Shown here piece after piece: positions 1 through 5,162 of a DNA stretch of 5,362 bases; position 1 is the stretch's first letter, and each line of letters opens with the position of its first letter. Under the pieces are notes generated by a model that was given only the letters and a program-made list of their open reading frames with translations, did not search any database and was not told the DNA's origin. Position numbers and translations under genes: made by a program. Location of the stretch: contig CAMEYT010000038.1 in NCBI GenBank assembly GCA_945947685.1, forward strand, positions 1 through 5,362, in the 5' to 3' direction. The DNA is from an uncultured Bacillota bacterium (GTDB lineage: Bacteria > Bacillota > Clostridia > Christensenellales > UBA1242).

Positions 1-2
1 CG

Positions 3-956
3 ATTGCAAAAGCTAGTCCAATTATTAATTGGGATGAGACAGCGATTACTAATACATTAACTATAGCTGATATATTCAAATGCTTTGAGTTGCCAAATGG
101 ATATGAGCAATATTTGCTAGTAGACATTAAGGCAGGTGAAAGATATTTATCTCTTACAAATTTTGAATGGGGAGAAAATAAGTTCTTTATAAGCGGGGAT
201 GAAACAAATGGAGAATATATTCTCTATGATACCGTTGACTGGATATCAGAAGATTCATATGTAAATACAGAATCATTTAAGCTAGTAAAGATTGTTGATG
301 GAGTTGAAAGCTCTGAGAAGCTAACTTTAGAAGAAGGAGATTTGAACGTATTAAAGGATTCAAATTCTAACTTAATTGCGTATGTAGATAATGGATGCAT
401 ATATACTGGCATTACAGAAATTGCAGGAATAGCACAAATAGATTATTCTACTCAACTTGAAGGGAAGAATACGCTTGCAGAGCAAGAGATTATAATTATT
501 TGGAAGAAGTTATATAATGAAAGCGAAGGAACTCTTTTAAACGAAGAAGAGTCAAATATTATAGATTCTAAATTGAATGGAGAGATAGATGCACTTTTAT
601 CGAAAAATGAAAAATATACAGTGAATAGTTTTTATGTATCAGGTTTATCCGATCCTCTTACAATAGATGAATTTGTTGAACAAATGGGAGAATTTGTTTA
701 TACCCCTTCAAAATTTATTACATTATTGAAGCTTATGTATCCAAGCGCAACTGAGATAAATTATAGAGTTTACAGGGCGAATACAGAAAATGAAAGATAC
801 ACGTTTGTATATAGTGTAGATGGAATAGATAAAGCTTGTATTCACTTCTGGGTTTCAGAGAATATAGAAACAGAAACTGAATTTATAAAATCTTATGAAA
901 TTGATGTTTATGTAGATGGCGAGGGAGAAACAAAATTGAGTTTCCTATATAACTGA
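3..956 (+). CDS. Unrecognised acidic protein, 3' part of gene (5' end outside window)
   Basis: The reading frame is open from the first complete codon at base 3 to a TGA at 954-956, giving 317 visible residues. A TTG at 90 could be taken as a start, but it has no ribosome binding site and the frame runs through it without a stop. The true start is therefore almost certainly upstream of the window. The visible part is rich in Glu, Asp, Asn, Ser, Tyr and Ile and has few Cys. It shows no membrane helix, nucleotide-binding motif or other signature that I recognise. Alternating charged and hydrophobic residues suggest mixed beta-strand and helical soluble domains; this is inference. The stop codon lies inside the GAGGTG ribosome binding site of the kinase-like gene that follows, so the two are probably co-transcribed and may be translationally coupled. 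A secreted or membrane-anchored protein is possible, because the N-terminus is unseen. No function is assigned. Confidence 0.8.
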   Translation: MAKASPIINWDETAITNTLTIADIFKCFELPNGYEQYLLVDIKAGERYLSLTNFEWGENKFFISGDETNGEYILYDTVDWISEDSYVNTESFKLVKIVDGVESSEKLTLEEGDLNVLKDSNSNLIAYVDNGCIYTGITEIAGIAQIDYSTQLEGKNTLAEQEIIIIWKKLYNESEGTLLNEEESNIIDSKLNGEIDALLSKNEKYTVNSFYVSGLSDPLTIDEFVEQMGEFVYTPSKFITLLKLMYPSATEINYRVYRANTENERYTFVYSVDGIDKACIHFWVSENIETETEFIKSYEIDVYVDGEGETKLSFLYN

Positions 957-961
957 GGTGT

Positions 962-1531
962 ATGATGAGGATGAAAGCTAATAAAGACAAAAAAATTATC
1001 ATACTAGAAGGACCAAGTGGAGTTGGCAAAGATACAATTATAAATCTTCTTTTGAAAAAATATCCCAAATACTTTTCACATGTGATTAGCACAACAACAA
1101 GACCTATGCGTACGAATGAATCTCAAGGAAATCCTTATTATTTTGTTGATGATGCTACTTTCGAAAAAATGTATAACGAAGGACAATTTTTCGAGAGAAC
1201 TGAACGACATGGGACAAAGAGAGCGATGTCTAAAAAAGCTTTTGAAGAGGCTTTAGAAAAATCTATGTATCCGATAAAAGATTGTGATAAATTTGGACTT
1301 GCCGCTTTGAAAAATATCTACGGAGATAAAGTTATTGGCATTTTTCTCACCGCACCTAAGGCAGAAATTGAAAAAAGATTAAAAGATAGAGGAGAATCTC
1401 CAGAGAATATGAAAATTAGACTAGCGAATTATGATGAACATATGAAGCAAGCTAAGGAATATGATTATCAAGTTGAAAATTTGGATATTGAAAGGGCTCT
1501 TGAAGAAATTTTAAAAATAATTTTAAAATAA
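962..1531 (+). CDS. Divergent guanylate kinase-like nucleoside monophosphate kinase
   Basis: Guanylate kinase-fold P-loop enzyme. Canonical members transfer phosphate from ATP to GMP in the cytosol. Numbered from the ATG at 962 (189 residues, near the usual ~190-205): P-loop GPSGVGKDT at 17-25; a TTTRPMR segment at 44-50 matching the GMP-binding TTRxPR motif; YYFV at 59-62; FFERTERHG at 76-84 matching the family's FLExxxxxG; DCDKFG at 107-112 in place of DIDxQG; lid-type arginines at 139, 143 and 153; YDY at 167-169. Oddities: the Walker A Ser/Thr after GK is Asp24, as in ribose 1,5-bisphosphokinase PhnN (GKDS), and the GMP-contacting YGTS is replaced by RAMS (87-90). Phosphate acceptor and activity are therefore uncertain. 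ATGs lie at 962, 965 and 971; GAGGTG (955-960) is best spaced for 965, so the real start may be one codon later. The gene abuts the upstream one and ends at a terminator. Confidence 0.85.
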   Translation: MMRMKANKDKKIIILEGPSGVGKDTIINLLLKKYPKYFSHVISTTTRPMRTNESQGNPYYFVDDATFEKMYNEGQFFERTERHGTKRAMSKKAFEEALEKSMYPIKDCDKFGLAALKNIYGDKVIGIFLTAPKAEIEKRLKDRGESPENMKIRLANYDEHMKQAKEYDYQVENLDIERALEEILKIILK

Positions 1532-1563
1532 AAAAGTTGGACTTTAATAGTTCAATTTTTTTT
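1531..1563 (+). terminator. Intrinsic terminator after the kinase-like gene
   Basis: The 5' arm 1531-1543 pairs along its whole length with the 3' arm 1549-1561, using two G-U wobbles, around a 5-base loop. The 3' arm runs into eight Ts at 1556-1563. The A-tract/T-tract ends make it partly symmetrical. It begins at the last base of the kinase stop codon and closes the two-gene unit. Confidence 0.85.
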
Positions 1564-1592
1564 ATACAGAATAAAATGTTTATAAGAAAAAT

Positions 1593-1646
1593 TAGTAAAA
1601 ATGTAAATAAAAGGTAAAAATAAAGATTTTTATTACATTTTTACTA
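1593..1646. repeat. 14-bp inverted repeat abutting a -35 box
   Basis: TAGTAAAAATGTAA at 1593-1606 is perfectly repeated in inverse orientation as TTACATTTTTACTA at 1633-1646. If base 1607 is bulged, five more inner pairs form (1608-1612 with 1628-1632), leaving a 14-base loop. The right arm ends exactly one base before the TTGACA at 1647. As DNA this would suit a dimeric regulator or two cooperating sites; it lies upstream of the start site, so it is not an RNA leader of the next gene. A transcriptional role is inference. Confidence 0.6.
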
Positions 1647-1675
1647 TTGACATTACATATTAATGTTGATATAAT
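1647..1675 (+). promoter_or_regulatory. Consensus extended -10 sigma-A promoter
   Basis: The -35 is TTGACA (1647-1652) and the -10 is TATAAT (1670-1675), separated by exactly 17 bases, with an extended -10 TG at 1667-1668. Both hexamers match the consensus fully, so the promoter is predicted to be strong unless repressed. Transcription should start near 1682, giving a leader of about 24 bases before the ATG at 1706. Confidence 0.9.
1650..1666. promoter_or_regulatory. Candidate operator: palindrome in promoter spacer
   Basis: ACATTA (1650-1655) and TAATGT (1661-1666) form a perfect 6-bp inverted repeat around a 5-base centre. It overlaps the end of the -35 box and fills most of the spacer, a typical repressor position. 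In addition, ATTACAT at 1632-1638 recurs at 1652-1658, exactly 20 bp (about two helical turns) downstream. The symmetry is seen; binding by a repressor is inference, and no cognate regulator can be named. Confidence 0.45.
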
Positions 1676-1705
1676 CTTTTTCGTTTTTATTAAAAGGAGG
1701 TAAAA

Positions 1706-2158
1706 ATGAGACAGTTAAATGAAAAAGATAAGGTTGAAATAGCAAACGAATATTATCGAAGAGTAAACAAGATTTCAAAGCTTAAGAAAAATATAAAAAG
1801 AATTTGTATAAAAAGCTTAGCTATTTTAATTCCTATTACAGCTATTAGTTGTATATTTGTTGGACCTTTGGGATTATTCTGTCTAGTTGGCTTCCTTTTT
1901 CCGATTATAAGTGTTGATTATTATTATAGACTTATAGATGATGAACTGAATATGTGCCTTAAAAATAATATTTCATTAAGACAAATTAAAAGGGCTATCA
2001 AGTCTGGAGAGATGAATAGATATATAACAAAGGCAATGGAAGAGGAAAAAAGCCAGCAGTTTATAGCAGAAATATATGATTTTGCACAGGAAGAAGAACA
2101 ATATACATCGCCAATGATTACAAAATTTGAAGATAATAAGAAAAATAAATATCTATAA
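1706..2158 (+). CDS. Small membrane protein with a two-helix hairpin, unknown function
   Basis: 150 residues, not recognised as a named family. The ATG at 1706 is chosen because a full AAAAGGAGGT site (1692-1701) sits just upstream. Residues 1-32 are hydrophilic and Lys/Arg-rich. Two adjacent hydrophobic segments follow (about 33-52 and 54-72) with a Gly-Pro turn (VGPLG, 52-56). After an aromatic VDYYYR segment (70-75), the remaining ~75 residues are charged and probably helical, with a Glu-rich stretch (EEE at 112-114 and 129-131). The positive-inside rule places both ends in the cytoplasm, giving a membrane-anchored cytoplasmic tail; this is inference. There is no signal-peptide cleavage site, catalytic motif or Cys pair of note. 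The gene stands alone between its own strong promoter and a terminator, so neighbours give no clue to function. The predicted strong, possibly repressed promoter suggests conditional expression. Confidence 0.85.
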   Translation: MRQLNEKDKVEIANEYYRRVNKISKLKKNIKRICIKSLAILIPITAISCIFVGPLGLFCLVGFLFPIISVDYYYRLIDDELNMCLKNNISLRQIKRAIKSGEMNRYITKAMEEEKSQQFIAEIYDFAQEEEQYTSPMITKFEDNKKNKYL

Positions 2159-2168
2159 TGCAATAGAT

Positions 2169-2211
2169 AAAATCACAAGGAAAGAAAAATTCTTAAATTG
2201 TGATTTTTTTT
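2169..2211 (+). terminator. Intrinsic terminator after the two-helix protein gene
   Basis: AAAATCACAA (2169-2178) pairs perfectly with TTGTGATTTT (2198-2207) and is followed by a run of eight Ts (2204-2211). The 19-base loop contains a further 5-bp helix (2182-2186 with 2190-2194). It lies 10 bases after the stop codon. Confidence 0.9.
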
Positions 2212-2308
2212 AGTATAAAAACTATGTAATGTAAAATTTTGACAAGCTAAAATTTTGTTTGCATAGCGCAAATTTTGCTATAAATCATAATAACACAGAT
2301 TGAATATC

Positions 2309-2333
2309 TATCAGTTGCTATCAATACATATCA
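2309..2333 (+). repeat. Three TATCA direct repeats at 10-bp phasing
   Basis: TATCA occurs at 2309-2313, 2319-2323 and 2329-2333, each exactly 10 bp apart and so on one face of the helix. The array lies about 108 bp upstream of the -35 box at 2441. The repeat unit is short and the DNA is AT-rich, so chance is possible; a regulator-binding role is inference. Confidence 0.35.
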
Positions 2334-2374
2334 GATTTCTGCCGATAACTTTGAATAATAAAAACTGTATCGTA

Positions 2375-2400
2375 TTTTGCATAATAATATTATGTTTTGC
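2375..2400. repeat. 15-bp palindrome flanked by TTTTGC repeats
   Basis: CATAATA (2380-2386) and TATTATG (2388-2394) form a perfect palindrome around one central base. It is bracketed by TTTTGC at 2375-2380 and 2395-2400, which are 20 bp apart. It ends about 40 bp upstream of the TTGACA at 2441, a plausible site for an activator or for DNA bending. No T-run follows, so it is not a terminator. Confidence 0.4.
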
Positions 2401-2440
2401 GTTATATTAAGAAAATAAAAAGCGCATTGTATTTAATTAT

Positions 2441-2470
2441 TTGACATTTAAAATTTTTGTATGTTATACT
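2441..2470 (+). promoter_or_regulatory. Sigma-A promoter of the Gly-rich zinc-ribbon protein gene
   Basis: The -35 is TTGACA (2441-2446). The -10 is TATACT (2465-2470), with an extended -10 TG at 2462-2463 and an 18-base spacer (reading TTATAC instead gives 17). The predicted start near 2477 gives a leader of about 30 bases. The sequence closely resembles the promoter at 3583, with 24 of 32 aligned positions identical. Confidence 0.85.
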
Positions 2471-2491
2471 TGCATCGAAAAAAACTTTATT

Positions 2492-2502
2492 AAAAAGGAG
2501 GT
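2492..2502 (+). promoter_or_regulatory. Ribosome binding site that fixes the start at 2507
   Basis: AAAAAGGAGGT ends four bases before the ATG at 2507. The same frame is open further upstream to a TTG at 2441, but that TTG is the -35 box and lies before the transcription start. The upstream extension is therefore not translated. Confidence 0.9.
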
Positions 2503-2506
2503 CTTT

Positions 2507-3361
2507 ATGCCAAGCGGTTCACATGGAGGAAGTCCAGGAAGCCATTTTGGAGGAGGAAGTAGTTTTGGTGGCGGCGGTTTCGGAGGAGGGACAGGTCGCG
2601 GGAATTCGAACAACAATAGACACGTTCGACCTATGATGTTTTTCTTTTTCGGAAGACATTATTATATCCCTGTAAGCCAGTCATCAAGAATAAAAGGACT
2701 TTTTACTTTCGCATTTGTTTTGCTCGTTTTTGTTTTACTCCTGATTACTCCAATTTCTATGGCAAATCAAACAATAAACAAAATTAAGATTGATCAAGCT
2801 TATTATATCGATATGATTGAGAATGCTGAACAAAATTCTGAATATAAAAAAGTTGGAGTAATTAAAGATAAATTCTATAATACGGATTGCGGTAAGTGGT
2901 ATATTACTTATACATTTGAAACTGATGCGGGTGAAACTGTAGAAGGTTATACATTCTCAGTTTATAATAATTATGAGATTCGCGCTTTTGTAATTGGAGA
3001 TTCAATAGATCTTGCTGTAAATTCTCGTATCGTAACTAATCAAACTGACTCCATAACTTTTGATTATAAAGATATTCCACTTGAAAACGATGGAGAATAC
3101 CTGCTTGCAACTAAGCAACGTAGCTTATTTATTGTTCTTGAAGGAATTTTTAGCTGCGGTTTTGTGGTACTTGTAGTAATCGCAACGACTATGATTATAA
3201 AAAAAGCTCAACAAGTAAAAACTGATGATTCAACTGAAAATGCTTTATTAAACGAACAAAATACCGACAGCACCCCAAAGAAAAAATGTAAATATTGTGG
3301 AACAACTATAAATAATAATAGTGAGAGTAATTGTCCAAATTGTGGAGCAACTCTTGATTGA
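2507..3361 (+). CDS. Gly-rich membrane protein with exocytoplasmic domain and C-terminal zinc ribbon
   Basis: 284 residues with a modular layout. A Gly/Ser-rich N-terminus (about 4-32, mainly GGGS/FGGG units) leads into an aromatic segment (MMFFFFGRHYY, 43-53). Helix one spans about 64-84. A domain of ~120 residues (88-205) follows, with one Cys (128) in a DCGKWY motif. Helix two spans about 206-231. A polar linker then leads to a zinc ribbon with Cys261, 264, 276 and 279 (CxxC-x11-CxxC). With two helices, both ends should be cytoplasmic and the central domain outside; that topology is inferred. I recall similar uncharacterised proteins in Clostridia but know of no experimental function. The zinc ribbon may bind a partner protein or sense metal, and the Gly-rich tail is probably disordered. 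The gene is transcribed alone, from 2441 to the terminator at 3436. The alternative start at 2441 is rejected on promoter grounds. Confidence 0.88.
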   Translation: MPSGSHGGSPGSHFGGGSSFGGGGFGGGTGRGNSNNNRHVRPMMFFFFGRHYYIPVSQSSRIKGLFTFAFVLLVFVLLLITPISMANQTINKIKIDQAYYIDMIENAEQNSEYKKVGVIKDKFYNTDCGKWYITYTFETDAGETVEGYTFSVYNNYEIRAFVIGDSIDLAVNSRIVTNQTDSITFDYKDIPLENDGEYLLATKQRSLFIVLEGIFSCGFVVLVVIATTMIIKKAQQVKTDDSTENALLNEQNTDSTPKKKCKYCGTTINNNSESNCPNCGATLD

Positions 3362-3435
3362 AAACGCTTGTTATGAGTTGTGTCTGCGAAGCAATTTCTG
3401 ATATTAATTTTGTGAAATTTAATTACAAGAATTTT

Positions 3436-3465
3436 AACATCCTTATTAAAAATTAGGATGTTTTT
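3436..3465 (+). terminator. Intrinsic terminator after the zinc-ribbon protein gene
   Basis: AACATCCT (3436-3443) pairs with AGGATGTT (3455-3462). Past a T-T mismatch, three more inner pairs form (3445-3447 with 3451-3453). Ts run at 3461-3465 and the T-rich tract continues. It lies 75 bases after the stop codon; nothing codes in between. Confidence 0.8.
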
Positions 3466-3582
3466 ATTTATTGTTAAAATTTTTAATATGATTTTTCTTT
3501 ACTTTAAATTGGGAATATTGTTTTTCAAATAATATGCGTATTCTGCGATTTTATGTAAAAAATGTTAAAAATATATGATTGC

Positions 3583-3612
3583 TTGACATTTAAATTTATG
3601 ATATGTTAAGAT
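3583..3612 (+). promoter_or_regulatory. Promoter of the broken ABC-F gene
   Basis: The -35 is TTGACA (3583-3588). The -10 is weaker, TAAGAT at 3607-3612, with TG at 3604-3605 and an 18-base spacer. It is nearly superimposable on the promoter at 2441 (TTGACATTTAAA and TATGTTA shared at the same offsets). The leader would be only about 17 bases, so the attenuator leader typical of inducible resistance ABC-F genes is absent. Confidence 0.7.
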
Positions 3613-3635
3613 GGTATTGTAAAGGAAAAGAAAAA

Positions 3636-4083
3636 ATGCTTATATTAGATGTCAATAAAATATCTAAAAACTTTGGATTCGGACAGCTTTTTGAAGATGT
3701 TTCTTTTTCATTGAATGAAGGTAGGATATTCTGAACAAAAGTCTCGGCAGATTTTAGCTGGATTTCAATTTTACAAAGAAGATGTTAATAAATGTGTTAA
3801 AAAACTATCGGGTGGAGAAAAAATTAGAGTTAAACTCGCCGAATTACTCCAAAAGAAGATTAATACACTCATATTTGATGAACCTACAAACCATATTGAT
3901 ATCCCAACAAAGGAAGTTTTAGAAGAGGCTATTTCGGATTTTAATGGAACACTAATTTTTGTTTCTCATGATAGATATTTTATTAATAAATTTGCTGATA
4001 AAACCATTGAGTTTAAGGACGGAAAAATACAAGTTTTTTATGGAAATTATGATTATTATAAGCAACAGAAATTAAAAAAATAA
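3636..4083 (+). pseudogene. ABC-F ATPase remnant with internal deletion and frameshift
   Basis: ABC-F proteins are soluble twin-ATPase factors that act on the ribosome in translation control or antibiotic protection. The ATG at 3636, after AAAGGA (3621-3626), opens a typical ABC-F N-terminus (MLILDVNKISKNFG, then LFEDVSFSLNEG) that ends in TGA at 3732-3734 before any Walker A. In another frame, from about 3718, the sequence continues as the end of the second ATPase domain: signature LSGGEK (3805-3822), Walker B LIFDEPTNHID (3868-3900), switch SHDR (3964-3975), then YGNYDYY and a Lys-rich end. Missing are Walker A, signature and Walker B of domain one, the interdomain linker and Walker A of domain two. 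Relative to a ~500-residue family member this is roughly 350 residues, or about 1 kb. The distal frame could start at the ATG at 3715 (122 residues) but has no ribosome binding site and cannot form a nucleotide site alone. Almost certainly non-functional. Confidence 0.88.
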
Positions 4084-4187
4084 AATTGCTTAGAATGCTA
4101 TATAGCTAAAAATGTAGATTGAGAGCAGTTTATGTCGTCTGATTTAAATTAGTTATGATTTTAATACTTTTATCATAGAAAAAGATT

Positions 4188-4215
4188 TTGATTTTTCATT
4201 TTTATCTGTTATACT
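4188..4215 (+). promoter_or_regulatory. Promoter of the YwaF-like gene
   Basis: The -10 is TATACT (4210-4215) with an extended -10 TG at 4207-4208; TGTTATACT is identical to the -10 region at 2462-2470. The -35 is TTGATT (4188-4193), with a 16-base spacer. The expected start near 4222 gives a leader of about 59 bases, in which no regulatory RNA structure is evident. Confidence 0.7.
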
Positions 4216-4280
4216 ATAGGTAGATTAAGATTATTTAACAATAAAATCCAATTTTTACGACTTTTTCAAGGAGGTCGGAG

Positions 4281-5093
4281 ATGTCGTTTAGTGATTTCTG
4301 GACTAATAACAATAATCCTAGTTTGCCAAAAGAAGAGTATCTCTATGGGACTAGGCACATAGTTGTCTTATTGATAACGATGTTTTTATGTTGCTTATTT
4401 GGGTCAATTTTTGCTAAAAAATCTATTAAAGCAAAAAACATCTTAATGTATGTTTTAGCTAGTATTCTTCTCTTCTTTGAAATTATTTCGCGTATTGTTA
4501 ATTTAATAATAGCTGAATCATACTCATTTAGCAGTGTAATGAAGATACTTCTTCCTATGCACATATGTTCAGTTATGGTCTGGATATTTATAATCGCTAT
4601 CTTTACACAAAAAAGATTTTTGCTTACTTTCAGTTCAATCGGAGGAATAATGGCAACTCTTGTATTTTTGCTGTTTCCTGCTGTGGGATTGAATAGAACA
4701 TATATGTCATTTACATGTATCTATAGCACTGTTTCACATATGATAGGGTTTGTTTGTGCGTATTTAATTATCGCATTTAGATATGCAAAATTTGAATTTA
4801 AAGATATTTGGAAGCCTTTTGTTTGCTTTGCTGTAATGTTCGCGTGGGGAGCCTTGTTGAACTTTGTGATTTTCCCTGGCTCAGATTATATGTATATGGT
4901 AAACAACCCAGTAGATTTCGATTTCTGGGGAATCCCTTATCAAGTTATTGCGGTAGCACTAATAGGAATTTATACAACAATCTTTTATCTGATTTCTTAT
5001 ATATGCAAGATTATAAAGAAAAAAAGGATAGCAGTTGCAAATGCTAGAATTAACGGAAAGAGTGTTAATGAAAATTCAACTCTGAAAAAATAG
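4281..5093 (+). CDS. YwaF/TMEM164-like seven-helix integral membrane protein
   Basis: 270 residues, polytopic. The ATG at 4281 follows a full AAGGAGGT (4268-4275). Likely helices are at about 26-46, 53-77, 86-108, 112-134, 142-166, 178-199 and 216-241, ending in a basic cytoplasmic tail rich in Lys. Recognition rests on length, helix pattern and features of the bacterial YwaF family: GTRH before helix one, LLPMHIC (90-96) opening helix three with its Pro-x-His-x-Cys, a His in helix five (SHM, 152-154), and a DYMYM...NP segment (202-210) before the last helix (FWGIPYQ). The family is widespread in Bacillota and poorly understood. The animal relative TMEM164 is reported as an acyltransferase, so P92, H94, C96 and H153 are candidate functional residues; extension to this protein is inference. 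The gene has its own promoter and no clear terminator before the MerR remnant. A different seven-helix family remains possible. Confidence 0.8.
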   Translation: MSFSDFWTNNNNPSLPKEEYLYGTRHIVVLLITMFLCCLFGSIFAKKSIKAKNILMYVLASILLFFEIISRIVNLIIAESYSFSSVMKILLPMHICSVMVWIFIIAIFTQKRFLLTFSSIGGIMATLVFLLFPAVGLNRTYMSFTCIYSTVSHMIGFVCAYLIIAFRYAKFEFKDIWKPFVCFAVMFAWGALLNFVIFPGSDYMYMVNNPVDFDFWGIPYQVIAVALIGIYTTIFYLISYICKIIKKKRIAVANARINGKSVNENSTLKK

Positions 5094-5113
5094 AAAAAAT
5101 TTTGAAAAATCGC

Positions 5114-5144
5114 TTGAGTTTCTAGTTAACTATAATGATAAAGT
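5114..5144 (+). promoter_or_regulatory. MerR-type promoter/operator with 19-bp spacer
   Basis: TTGAGT (5114-5119) and TAAAGT (5139-5144) are separated by 19 bases, the stretched spacer typical of promoters controlled by MerR-family activators. The spacer holds the perfect palindrome TAGTTAACTA (5123-5132), extended by T-A pairs at 5120-5121 with 5134-5135. GTTAAC-centred dyads are common in such operators. A TATAAT also occurs at 5131-5136, but it has no -35 at the right distance. The site directly precedes the broken MerR frame, which suggests former autoregulation. Confidence 0.6.
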
Positions 5145-5162
5145 GAAAATGAAGGAGGAAAA

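Larger units (their letters stand above)
2212..2440. other. Gene-free AT-rich intergenic stretch with short repeats
   Basis: No credible reading frame is present on either strand: the frames are short and lack ribosome binding sites. The stretch holds three copies of AAATTTTG (2234-2241, 2250-2257, 2270-2277), the first running into an orphan TTGACA (2239-2244) that lacks a good -10 box. It also holds three TATCA repeats at 10-bp spacing and a perfect palindrome near 2387, both listed separately. No riboswitch or structured RNA family is recognised. It lies upstream of the promoter at 2441 and could be its regulatory region. Confidence 0.55.

Noticed and set aside
224..412. Minus-strand frames (224-412, 883-1092, 1924-2163, 4343-4564)
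   Set aside because: Each lies opposite a well-supported + strand gene, has no recognisable domain, and shows no ribosome binding site that I could see.
90..956. TTG at 90 as the start of the first gene
   Set aside because: No ribosome binding site precedes it, and the same frame is open to the left window edge, so the gene is truncated by the window instead.
2441..2506. N-terminal extension of the zinc-ribbon protein from TTG at 2441
   Set aside because: The TTG is part of the TTGACA -35 box and lies upstream of the predicted transcript start. A strong ribosome binding site sits directly before the ATG at 2507.
3715..4083. An intact 122-residue single ATPase domain protein
   Set aside because: It lacks Walker A, has no ribosome binding site, begins right after a TGA, and is clearly the tail of an ABC-F second domain.
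4097..4106. GCTATATAGC palindrome after the ABC-F remnant
   Set aside because: A 10-bp AT-rich palindrome without a T-run or partner site; easily due to chance.
4178..4197. GAAAAA/TTTTTC hairpin as a terminator for the ABC-F remnant
   Set aside because: Only six A/T-dominated pairs with a loose T-rich tail, and it overlaps the -35 region at 4188; not convincing.
4808..5047. Second + strand frame inside the YwaF-like gene
   Set aside because: It overlaps a supported membrane protein gene in another frame, with no ribosome binding site or recognisable protein features.
5093..5113. Terminator between the YwaF-like gene and the MerR remnant
   Set aside because: Only A-runs and one TTTT; no stem of useful length forms.
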